Origin: Pyrobaculum sp.
GTDB lineage: Archaea > Thermoproteota > Thermoprotei > Thermoproteales > Thermoproteaceae
Reading direction: 5' to 3'
NCBI GenBank assembly: GCA_009903905.1
Contig: WYEI01000121.1
Location: forward strand, 1 to 5,460
DNA length: 5,460 nt
Position 1 is the first letter of the stretch. Every line of letters starts with the position of its first letter. Positions 1 to 4,287 of the stretch are shown here, one piece after another. The position numbers and the translations under genes are program-made. A model generated the notes under the pieces. The model was given only the letters and a program-made list of their open reading frames with translations. It did no database searches and was not told the origin of the DNA.

Positions 1-665
1 GGCGGGGTTTATGTACTGCCTATTCCAGCTGGCGATTCTGTCCACAGTCGCCAAGAGACTCACCTTAGCGACTGCTACCGAGTTTTCGTTTACATCGAAG
101 GCGATGGCCTCCGCCGGAGGCCTCCTTTCAGGCGCCACGTCGAAGACGAATATCGCATACCACTTATTCCGCCTCCGCTTCAACACCAGCGTGGATGCTA
201 GCTCGGCCTCTTTACGAAGAACTTTCCACCAATACAGCCAGAATCTCCTATGCGGCTTTATCCAGACTTCTCTCCTCCCGCCGGGGAGCGATACTGCGAT
301 TTTGACTGGGGCGGCTGAGGCCGCCGTCTTCCGGTAGCTCCAGCTGTTTTTAGCGAATCTTGTCGAGACCTGCCGAACCTCGGGGTGGGGTTTGTGGACT
401 CGGCCGTCTTTCTTCAGCGCGAGAAACGATTTACCGATTTCGACGCCTTGGTTTATAGCCTGCTGGATTAGCTGGGCGGGTAGGGGGTACTGCTTTCTGA
501 AGCGGCGGTACAGCTCGTTGTACTTCTCCTTTTCCAGCCTCCCCCTCTCTCTGCGACATACGCCGCGACTTCCTCCACAATGCGGCGGTACGGCTCCTCC
601 ACGGCGGAAAGCTCAGGCGGCGGCCGCTCAAGCTCTACGGCAACAGCCCTCCTCACACACTCCAT
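1..665 (-). pseudogene. TnpB / IS605 OrfB-family protein, N-terminal half, frameshifted, cut by window edge
   Basis: TnpB proteins are RNA-guided nucleases carried by IS200/IS605-type elements. Reading starts at ATG 665 and runs 41 residues, ending YVAERG. At the run of five G (minus strand, + positions 541-545) the frame must move back one base. It then stays open from about 543 to the window edge, roughly 180 codons. The second part has family hallmarks: a helical stretch PAQLIQQAINQGVEIGKSF, a basic region ending KWYAIFVFDV, and FDVNENSVAVAK, which resembles the RuvC-I strand with its catalytic Asp. The C-terminal RuvC motifs and zinc finger, if present, lie outside the window. A TATA-like element at 680-692 supports the 665 start; ATG 680 or 701 is also in frame. 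A sixth G would restore one frame, so this is a slippage mutation, a sequencing error, or programmed frameshifting. The family call rests on motif recognition only. Confidence 0.72.
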
Positions 666-679
666 GCCCCCACCACCCA

Positions 680-692
680 TAAAAACTTTAAC
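680..692 (-). promoter_or_regulatory. TATA-like promoter for the TnpB-family gene
   Basis: On the minus strand the sequence reads GTTAAAGTTTTTA. Its centre is about 21 bases before ATG 665, slightly short of the usual archaeal distance but consistent with a leaderless or near-leaderless transcript. Confidence 0.45.
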
Positions 693-704
693 GAACCACA
701 TCCC

Positions 705-718
705 CGCCCTAAAGGGCG
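705..718. repeat. Perfect inverted repeat, 6-bp stem with 2-base loop
   Basis: CGCCCT and AGGGCG flank AA, giving a compact hairpin on either strand. It lies 40-53 bases upstream of the TnpB-family start and 11 bases beyond the stop of the 41-residue gene. It could be a subterminal hairpin of the element's left end, or a transcript-end structure for the microprotein gene. No T-rich tract follows it on the minus strand, which weakens the terminator reading. Confidence 0.5.
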
Positions 719-728
719 AGACTTTCGA

Positions 729-854
729 TTATCGGTAAACAGCCCGCATGTGGCCGAACCGCCGCGAAAGCGGCCCGTAGGTCCACCGGGTGAGGACCAC
801 GGCGACTAACAAAACCCACGCGCCCAACACAAGGGCCAGCTCGACGTCTGACAC
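729..854 (-). CDS. Small single-pass membrane protein (41 aa), unknown function
   Basis: This frame starts at GTG 854 and ends at TAA 729-731. The first residues read SDVELALVLG after the initiator. A continuous hydrophobic segment spans about residues 5-21 (ELALVLGAWVLLVAVVL). It is followed by an aromatic/basic boundary (TRWTY) and a positively charged tail (SRRFGHMRAVYR). By the positive-inside rule the N-terminus would face out and the C-terminus the cytoplasm. The strongest support is the TATA box at 875-884, centred 26 bases before the GTG, the ideal spacing for a leaderless archaeal gene; there is no Shine-Dalgarno sequence. I do not recognise the family. It could be a small accessory subunit of a membrane complex or an independent microprotein. 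The last codon and stop may have been altered by the neighbouring element (see findings). Confidence 0.62.
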   Translation of the reverse strand: MSDVELALVLGAWVLLVAVVLTRWTYGPLSRRFGHMRAVYR

Positions 855-859
855 GGAGG

Positions 860-865
860 AAAAAA
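860..865 (-). terminator. T-run terminator for the nicotinamidase-like gene
   Basis: On the minus strand there is a run of six T inside a pyrimidine-rich stretch, 12-17 bases after the stop at 877-879. Archaeal RNA polymerase terminates at such T tracts. The run sits between the TATA box and the start codon of the 41-residue gene. Confidence 0.45.
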
Positions 866-874
866 GGAGGAGAC

Positions 875-884
875 TTTTATATAT
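875..884 (-). promoter_or_regulatory. TATA box of the 41-aa gene, overlapping the upstream stop codon
   Basis: The minus strand reads ATATATAAAA, close to the archaeal TATA consensus, centred 26 bases before GTG 854. The TAA stop of the nicotinamidase-like gene (877-879) lies inside this box. Confidence 0.65.
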
Positions 885-1488
885 TCGCGAACTCGACGCC
901 CTCCGTCTTCGTCAGGGTGACCCTGTAGAGGAAGTCCATCTGCCTAAGCGCGGCGGCGTAGTCGAACTCGTTTAAAGCCGCTATGGCGTCCACGGGCACG
1001 ACGACGTCGTAAAGCCTAAGCCTCGCGCTGGCCACCGTGTAAAGGACGCAGATGTTAGCCACGGTGCCCGTCACGATCAGGTGCTTCACGCCGTACATGC
1101 GGAGGATGTGGTCCAGCGGCGTGCCGAAAAAGGCGTCGTAACGCATCTTCTCCACCACGATATCCCCCTCCTGCGGCTTAAGCTCATCCACAATCTCCCA
1201 GCCCCAGGTTCCCTTAACCACATGCGGCCCCCAAATCGGAAACTCCACAGGGTCGTCGGGATGGTGCGTATCCTTGGTATATATAACCCGCACGCCCCTC
1301 CCCCGCGCCCTTTCCAAAAGCGCCGCGATTCGGGGGATGATCTCCCGAGACGCCGGGCTGAAAAGCTTACCGTCTGGATGCGCGAAGTCGTTCTGCATAT
1401 CCACAACAACCACGGCGCTTGCCTTGGCGGGAAGCGAAACCCTATCCACAACAGTCACCCTAGGCACCTTGACCACATCGGGCAACAT
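877..1488 (-). CDS. Nicotinamidase-like cysteine hydrolase (isochorismatase superfamily)
   Basis: The 203-residue product is a complete cytosolic alpha/beta hydrolase of the isochorismatase-like superfamily. The Asp-Lys-Cys catalytic triad is visible as Asp30 (VVVVDMQNDF), Lys114 (VVEKMRYDAF) and Cys147 (NICVLY). The Val143-Ala144 pair in GTVANIC fits the family's conserved cis-peptide site. Asp73 and His75 (KDTHH) and His89 (GPHVVKGTWG) match the metal-ligand pattern of nicotinamidases, which hydrolyse nicotinamide to nicotinate and ammonia in NAD salvage. This favours nicotinamidase over isochorismatase, but other amidases of the superfamily are possible. ATG 1488 is chosen because a TATA-like box at 1511-1519 is centred about 27 bases upstream. 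The only other ATG nearby (1508) is out of frame. The gene diverges from ridA. Confidence 0.9.
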   Translation of the reverse strand: MLPDVVKVPRVTVVDRVSLPAKASAVVVVDMQNDFAHPDGKLFSPASREIIPRIAALLERARGRGVRVIYTKDTHHPDDPVEFPIWGPHVVKGTWGWEIVDELKPQEGDIVVEKMRYDAFFGTPLDHILRMYGVKHLIVTGTVANICVLYTVASARLRLYDVVVPVDAIAALNEFDYAAALRQMDFLYRVTLTKTEGVEFANI

Positions 1489-1510
1489 ACTACTACTACC
1501 GTCTCCATGT

Positions 1511-1519
1511 TTAATACTT
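1511..1519 (-). promoter_or_regulatory. TATA-like promoter of the nicotinamidase-like gene
   Basis: The minus strand reads AAGTATTAA, centred about 27 bases before ATG 1488, implying a leaderless message. It lies within 20 bp of the opposing ridA TATA box. Confidence 0.6.
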
Positions 1520-1527
1520 TAGCGTAA

Positions 1528-1536
1528 TCTTTATTA
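1528..1536 (+). promoter_or_regulatory. TATA-like promoter of ridA
   Basis: TCTTTATTA is centred about 25 bases before ATG 1557. No Shine-Dalgarno sequence precedes the ATG, so the transcript is probably leaderless. Confidence 0.6.
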
Positions 1537-1556
1537 CCGCCAACATACACCCAGCC

Positions 1557-1937
1557 ATGAAAGAGGTCATATACACAGAGGCGGCGCCCAAACCCATAGG
1601 GCCATATTCACAAGCCGTAAAGGCGGGCAACATGCTCTTCGTGTCAGGCCAAATACCCATAGACCCCAAAACCGGAGAGGTGGTAAAAGGCGGCATAAAG
1701 GAACAAACCCGACAAGTCCTCGAAAACATAAAAGCTGTGCTGGAGGCAGCCGGCTACACGCTTAACGACGTGACGATGGCCTTCGTCTTCCTCGCCGACA
1801 TGAACATGTTCCCAGAATACAACGAAGTCTACGCCCAATACTTCAAGGAGAAGCCCCCCGCCCGCGTCACAGTCCAAGCCGCCAGACTGCCAAGAGATGT
1901 TTTAATAGAAATTGCAGTAATAGCAGTAAGGGGTTGA
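1557..1937 (+). CDS. ridA: RidA (YjgF/YER057c/UK114) enamine/imine deaminase
   Basis: The 126-residue product has the standard length of the family, whose members form cytosolic trimers. RidA hydrolyses reactive 2-aminoacrylate and related enamine/imine intermediates released by PLP enzymes, freeing ammonia. Diagnostic segments are present: GPYSQAV with Tyr17, FVSGQIP near residues 28-34, and [15 protein letters not shown]. Arg103 in PPARV corresponds by position and context to the catalytic Arg105 of Escherichia coli RidA. Glu118 (LIEIAVIAV) corresponds to Glu120. With these residues kept, real deaminase activity is plausible. The gene is probably leaderless and ends in tandem stops (TGATGA, 1935-1940). 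No terminator is evident before the next frame, so it may be cotranscribed with it. Confidence 0.96.
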   Translation: MKEVIYTEAAPKPIGPYSQAVKAGNMLFVSGQIPIDPKTGEVVKGGIKEQTRQVLENIKAVLEAAGYTLNDVTMAFVFLADMNMFPEYNEVYAQYFKEKPPARVTVQAARLPRDVLIEIAVIAVRG

Positions 1938-1957
1938 TGACGACTCGCAGCGCAGAT

Positions 1958-1963
1958 AGGTGA
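1958..1963 (+). promoter_or_regulatory. Shine-Dalgarno sequence that favours the start at 1975
   Basis: AGGTGA matches the archaeal anti-Shine-Dalgarno complement and ends 11 bases before GTG 1975. It contains the alternative GTG 1960, which directly follows an in-frame TAG (1957-1959). The downstream GTG is therefore the better start, as expected for a gene inside an operon. Confidence 0.5.
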
Positions 1964-1974
1964 CGACGAACCGG

Positions 1975-2277
1975 GTGCCGACCCTCTTCATACTAGGCGG
2001 AGGACAAGAAGGACTAACGCACGCCAAAAACTGCGGCGCCGTCCACATAGACCACTACAGCCAAGTAGACCCCCAGGAGGTAGACGGCGGCGTCCAGGCA
2101 CACGTCGAGGAAAAAACCCACGCCCTGCTTCTGCTAGACGCCGCCGAGAAGATATACGTCTACCCAGACTTCGCAGACCTCCTCCCCCACCTCTCCCGAG
2201 AGAAGGTGGTAGTAATAGCGCCGCGGGGCCACCCCCTCTGCGCCGAACACCCATGTGCTGAGAAGCCCACCTGCTAG
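1975..2277 (+). CDS. Unknown protein, N-terminal part (100 aa); possibly the first half of one gene split by an in-frame TAG
   Basis: I do not recognise this protein. From GTG 1975 it has 100 residues; GTG 1960 would add five. It starts with a hydrophobic strand and glycine turn (TLFILGGGQEG). Two more likely beta strands follow, HALLLLDAAEKIYVY and KVVVIAPRGHP, giving an alpha/beta, possibly Rossmann-like, pattern. It ends in a cysteine-rich tail (HPLCAEHPCAEKPTC). After TAG 2275-2277 the same frame continues, with ATG 2290 only 12 bases later, to 2892. That continuation has neither a Shine-Dalgarno sequence nor a TATA box. One gene with a nonsense mutation is therefore a serious alternative to two coupled genes. 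It probably shares a transcript with ridA, whose stop is 37 bases upstream. Confidence 0.55.
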   Translation: MPTLFILGGGQEGLTHAKNCGAVHIDHYSQVDPQEVDGGVQAHVEEKTHALLLLDAAEKIYVYPDFADLLPHLSREKVVVIAPRGHPLCAEHPCAEKPTC

Positions 2278-2289
2278 ACACCCCCGCAT

Positions 2290-2892
2290 ATGTTTTACGC
2301 AACCACCTCCCTAACCAGAGGCGGCGTTGAGGCCTGCGTCGACTTCCTAGAGGCAGTAGCCCCACGGCTCCCCCAGTTCTGGCTCCCCCTCCCCCGCGAG
2401 CTTTGCCGAGACCAGCCGGTGGACTTAGGCCCCCTGGAGAAGTACCTAGAGCCCCTCCTGGCGCTCTACCACGAAGTAGAGGCCAACTTGCGGTGCTACG
2501 AAACCACAGAAGACCTAAAACGCAGAGAGACAGCCGCCGTGAGGCTGGCGGCGCTCGTCATAAAAGCCCGCGCCTACGGCAAAATAGACCTCAAGGAGTG
2601 GGACACGCTCTTTCAACAACCTCCACGGCAACCGCCAGCCCCCGCACTCGTCTTCGGCACGCCGCCGCCACACAAAGACGCAGTAGTATGCGGCACATAC
2701 CCACCCAACCCCCTCGAGACGGCGGCAGATCTATGGCACAAGCTGCCGCCGGCCCAAAAACTAGAACTCGCAAAATGGGTCATAACATACGTCGCCGACA
2801 TAGTAGACAGCATCAACCTCGACGAGGCGTACCTAAAAACGACAAGAAAAGGCTGGGACGCCGCATACCACAGAATTCTCACCCTAACATAA
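2290..2892 (+). CDS. Unknown protein (200 aa), mostly helical; possibly the C-terminal half of the preceding gene
   Basis: The family is not recognised. The product looks soluble and largely helical. Residues about 12-25 (GGVEACVDFLEAVA) and 50-100 (with YHEVEANLRCYETTEDLKRRE) form charged amphipathic helices. A proline-rich linker covers about 113-138 (QQPPRQPPAPA and following). A C-terminal helical region includes AQKLELAKWVITYVADIVDS. There is no convincing membrane segment or catalytic motif. The frame is the same as the upstream 100-residue frame, only the TAG at 2275-2277 intervenes, and no ribosome-binding site precedes ATG 2290. If separate, translation would depend on termination-reinitiation. 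If joined, the protein would have an alpha/beta N-domain and a helical C-domain of about 305 residues. Confidence 0.62.
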   Translation: MFYATTSLTRGGVEACVDFLEAVAPRLPQFWLPLPRELCRDQPVDLGPLEKYLEPLLALYHEVEANLRCYETTEDLKRRETAAVRLAALVIKARAYGKIDLKEWDTLFQQPPRQPPAPALVFGTPPPHKDAVVCGTYPPNPLETAADLWHKLPPAQKLELAKWVITYVADIVDSINLDEAYLKTTRKGWDAAYHRILTLT

Positions 2893-2980
2893 CACATCCA
2901 CATCCCCGCCGCCGAGCCGGAACAGCCGTCCAACCGGATCCCCAGAACCCGGCACTACTCACGACGCATACGAAATTCCC

Positions 2981-2993
2981 AAAAAATTTAAAA
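2981..2993 (+). promoter_or_regulatory. TATA promoter of tRNA-Thr
   Basis: AAAAAATTTAAAA has its TTTAAA core at 2987-2992, centred about 27 bases before the tRNA 5' end. The rest of 2893-2980 shows nothing recognisable. Confidence 0.7.
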
Positions 2994-3016
2994 CAGCCAC
3001 GTAACAATACTCCAAA

Positions 3017-3109
3017 GCCCCGGTAGCTCAGCCTGGTGGAGCGCCTCACTGGTAAGGAGGGCTTTATCGCCGAGTGAGGAGGTCCCGGGTTCGAATCCCG
3101 GCCGGGGCT
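3017..3109 (+). tRNA. tRNA-Thr (GGT) with a 19-base intron
   Basis: The cloverleaf is complete. Acceptor arms GCCCCGG (3017-3023) and CCGGGGC (3102-3108) pair fully, with discriminator T at 3109. The D stem is GCTC/GAGC. The anticodon stem is CCTCA (3044-3048) with TGAGG (3075-3079). The T arm is CCGGG-TTCGAAT-CCCGG. The loop begins CT, then GGT at 3051-3053, giving threonine. An insert of 19 bases lies between the loop and the 3' strand of the anticodon stem. Placing it at 3056-3074 leaves the loop CTGGTAA and gives a 4-bp bulge-helix-bulge core (3050-3053 with 3069-3072, two wobbles). The canonical 37/38 placement (3055-3073) pairs poorly there but keeps the outer stem. Mature length is 74. 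CCA is not encoded. Confidence 0.95.
3056..3074 (+). other. Intron in tRNA-Thr anticodon loop
   Basis: Its removal restores a normal 7-base anticodon loop. The boundaries could be one base earlier (3055-3073). The register given pairs TGGT with GCCG between two 3-base bulges, the form archaeal tRNA splicing endonuclease cuts. Confidence 0.65.
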
Positions 3110-3128
3110 TATAGGCTTCCCTTGTCTA

Positions 3129-3136
3129 AGTATATC
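3129..3136 (+). promoter_or_regulatory. TATA-like element before the candidate small RNA
   Basis: AGTATATC lies about 25-30 bases upstream of the base of the hairpin at 3164-3208. The match to the archaeal TATA consensus is moderate. Confidence 0.3.
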
Positions 3137-3163
3137 GGTTTCATTTAGACCATTCTAAGCCGT

Positions 3164-3208
3164 GTGCTTGATAGAGGTGGCTTTCGTCACGAGAACTTTC
3201 TCTAGCAC
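3164..3208 (+). ncRNA. Candidate structured small RNA between the tRNA genes
   Basis: An imperfect hairpin is built from nested pairs. GTGC (3164-3167) pairs with GCAC (3205-3208). TAGAG (3172-3176) pairs with CTCTA (3200-3204), with TTGA bulged on the 5' side. TTTCG (3182-3186) pairs with CGAGA (3190-3194) over a TCA loop. A symmetric 5x5 internal loop (GTGGC / ACTTT) separates the last two helices. A TATA-like AGTATATC is centred about 30 bases before the hairpin, and a T run follows at 3236-3240. No ACA box is in the expected place and no C/D boxes are seen, so no class is assigned. It may be a chance fold. Confidence 0.3.
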
Positions 3209-3230
3209 GGGGTTGAGCCCTGCGGGTGGG

Positions 3231-3243
3231 AAAAATTTTTAAA
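3231..3243 (+). promoter_or_regulatory. TATA promoter of tRNA-Pro
   Basis: AAAAATTTTTAAA with the TTTTTAAA part at 3236-3243 is centred about 29 bases before the tRNA 5' end. Its T run could also end an upstream transcript. Confidence 0.65.
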
Positions 3244-3307
3244 GCGATGAGTGTTTATCTGCGCCGAAGGGGCCGTAGTCTAGCCTGGCTAGGATGCCGG
3301 CCTGGGG

Positions 3308-3326
3308 ACAAACCCCGTTGCCGGTG
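3308..3326 (+). other. Intron 1 of tRNA-Pro (anticodon loop, 37/38)
   Basis: It has a complete bulge-helix-bulge. The central helix is 3302-3305 (CTGG) with 3321-3324 (CCGG), one wobble. Three-base bulges are 3306-3308 and 3325-3327, each cut after its second base. The inner helix is CAA (3309-3311) with TTG (3318-3320). Confidence 0.9.
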
Positions 3327-3342
3327 CGCCGGTGATCCCGGG

Positions 3343-3361
3343 AGGGGGAAAACCCCGGGAA
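3343..3361 (+). other. Intron 2 of tRNA-Pro (T arm, 53/54)
   Basis: The central helix is CCCG (3337-3340) with CGGG (3356-3359). Bulges GGA (3341-3343) and AAT (3360-3362) are each cut after the second base. The inner helix is GGG with CCC (3353-3355). The outer helix is weak, so the motif is relaxed on that side. Noncanonical tRNA introns are known to be common in Thermoproteales. Confidence 0.85.
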
Positions 3362-3407
3362 TTCAAATCCCGGCGGCCCCATCCACGGATTCTTCTGGCG
3401 TGACTGA

Positions 3408-3419
3408 ATATATAAATTA
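3408..3419 (+). promoter_or_regulatory. Strong TATA box without an assigned gene
   Basis: ATATATAAATTA is one of the best TATA matches in the window. It is centred about 28 bases before ATG 3441. It implies a transcript starting near 3440, either a small leaderless message or an untranslated RNA. Confidence 0.5.
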
Positions 3420-3440
3420 GCTCTGTGCGTCGGTTGCGAG

Positions 3441-3569
3441 ATGCGCCTATACGCCAACTCGACACGTTCAATTCGTTATCGCCCAAGCCGCCTCCGTCCA
3501 CCTCTGCCCCATCTACGCATATTGATTCAGATTAGACCCTCAGCCGCGGCAGGCAGACGCGGGAGGTGA
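3441..3569 (+). CDS. Doubtful 42-aa leaderless frame
   Basis: ATG 3441 to TGA 3567-3569 encodes 42 residues. The product is arginine- and proline-rich (starting MRLYANSTRS, ending AGRRGR), with no domain or membrane segment. The only positive evidence is the well-placed TATA box at 3408-3419. Such composition is common in chance frames of GC-rich DNA, so the transcript could equally be non-coding. No other gene is seen in 3382-3675. Confidence 0.2.
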   Translation: MRLYANSTRSIRYRPSRLRPPLPHLRILIQIRPSAAAGRRGR

Positions 3570-3596
3570 AGGTCGTCCTGCTATAACCGAGCGCGC

Positions 3597-3629
3597 CAAC
3601 TGCTCTGTAAAATAAAAATTAAGCAGTTG
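3597..3629. repeat. Inverted repeat with 8-bp arms and 17-base AT-rich spacer
   Basis: CAACTGCT (3597-3604) and AGCAGTTG (3622-3629) are perfect complements around an A-rich spacer. It could act as a hairpin ending transcription from the left, or as a dyad operator upstream of the membrane-protein gene. Confidence 0.5.
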
Positions 3630-3645
3630 TTACGCTTCCATAAAA

Positions 3646-3653
3646 CTGTACAG
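3646..3653. promoter_or_regulatory. 8-bp palindrome beside the TATA box of the membrane-protein gene
   Basis: CTGTACAG is a perfect palindrome directly before the T-rich TATA element, where the TFB recognition element would lie. A protein bound here would block initiation, so it is a candidate operator. Confidence 0.35.
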
Positions 3654-3665
3654 CTTTTTATTTTA
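3654..3665 (+). promoter_or_regulatory. TATA-like promoter of the two-TM protein gene
   Basis: CTTTTTATTTTA is centred about 25 bases before GTG 3685 but only 16 before TTG 3676, so it favours the GTG start. Confidence 0.55.
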
Positions 3666-3684
3666 GTAGAATAGCTTGATTCTC

Positions 3685-4287
3685 GTGGAGGAACACGCCG
3701 ATTTCGTCGTTAAAAATGAGGAGGAGGCTAAACACCTCCTTCGCGTCGAAATCGGCGATTTGCTTCACATGCTGGTAAGGCAAACCCCCGGTCTGAAGAA
3801 TTGGGCCACCAGCGTCCAGGACTGCGTCTACGGCATGCTTGAAGGGGATACGAAAGATAGCTGTAGGGCGGTATATAGCGAACACATCGGCGACGAGACA
3901 AAACATGCTGTTTGGCGGATCGTCGAGAGGATATTGTTCACGACGCGATGCAGAGTCATTGCAAGCCAAGAGGCCGACGAGAAAATCGCGAAGTTCAGAA
4001 TTAGGATCTATGACTTCGAAACGGGTGTCCTCATGGTTACGTCGGTTGCTTTGCTTCTTTCCGTCCATCTGCCGACGCCGATGGCTATAGTCACCTCAAT
4101 TGTGGGCATCATCTACTCGGCTTTAGTCGTCTGGCTTAAACTGAGGAGGTCTCCGCTATTCTTGGAGTGGTTGAAAAACCGCGAAGTAAGGAAAAGAACT
4201 CTGGCCTGCCTAAACAACATTATGCCTGGAATTCTTTCGGAAATCCGAGAAATAAAAGAAAGCCTAAACCTCCGCCTTTCTAGCTAA
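3685..4287 (+). CDS. Two-transmembrane-segment protein of unknown function
   Basis: From GTG 3685 the product has 200 residues; TTG 3676 is an alternative three codons earlier, and TAG at 3667-3669 closes the frame upstream. Residues 1 to about 110 are charged and helical, with scattered cysteines. Two hydrophobic segments lie at about 114-128 (GVLMVTSVALLLSV) and 133-152 (MAIVTSIVGIIYSALVVW), separated by a short HLPTP turn. Basic clusters flank both (KFRIRIYDF before, KLRRSP after), so both termini should be cytoplasmic with a membrane hairpin between. A 48-residue charged helical tail follows. I do not recognise the family. The 3' end overlaps the convergent winged-helix gene by 24 bp. Membrane-hairpin proteins next to regulators are sometimes toxins or defence effectors, but nothing here proves that. 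Confidence 0.75.
   Translation: MEEHADFVVKNEEEAKHLLRVEIGDLLHMLVRQTPGLKNWATSVQDCVYGMLEGDTKDSCRAVYSEHIGDETKHAVWRIVERILFTTRCRVIASQEADEKIAKFRIRIYDFETGVLMVTSVALLLSVHLPTPMAIVTSIVGIIYSALVVWLKLRRSPLFLEWLKNREVRKRTLACLNNIMPGILSEIREIKESLNLRLSS

Larger units (their letters stand above)
3269..3381 (+). tRNA. tRNA-Pro (GGG) with two 19-base introns
   Basis: Acceptor strands GGGGCCG (3269-3275) and CGGCCCC (3374-3380) pair fully, with discriminator A at 3381. The D arm is GTCT/GGAT with two G-T wobbles. Anticodon stem CCGGC (3297-3301) pairs with GCCGG (3328-3332), and the anticodon GGG is at 3304-3306. Intron 1 (3308-3326) is at the canonical 37/38 site. Intron 2 (3343-3361) lies between the 5' strand of the T stem (CCGGG, 3338-3342) and the T loop (TTCAAAT). 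Removing both leaves a normal 75-base tRNA. Without removal of intron 2 the T arm cannot form. CCA is not encoded. Confidence 0.95.

Noticed and set aside
1081..1527. Plus-strand frames opposite the nicotinamidase-like gene
   Set aside because: They are antisense shadows of a gene with intact catalytic motifs, with His/Arg/Pro-rich products typical of such shadows.
1934..1967. Possible C/D box small RNA (TTGATGA and GTGACGA boxes)
   Set aside because: No CTGA box D is found at the right distance, and the first box is explained by tandem stop codons and the second by a Shine-Dalgarno sequence.
1988..2365. 125-codon minus-strand frame opposite the split unknown gene
   Set aside because: It is Arg/Gly/Leu-rich and has no promoter. 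The plus strand has a Shine-Dalgarno sequence and structured protein segments. It is tempting because it bridges the TAG, but the composition argues for a shadow.
3562..3569. Perfect Shine-Dalgarno-like GGAGGTGA
   Set aside because: No usable start codon follows at the right distance; the GTG inside it opens only a frame of a few codons.
3658..4068. 136-codon open frame on the minus strand opposite the two-TM protein
   Set aside because: It is antisense to a longer frame that has a TATA box, a fitting start and coherent membrane topology. The minus-strand product shows no recognisable feature.
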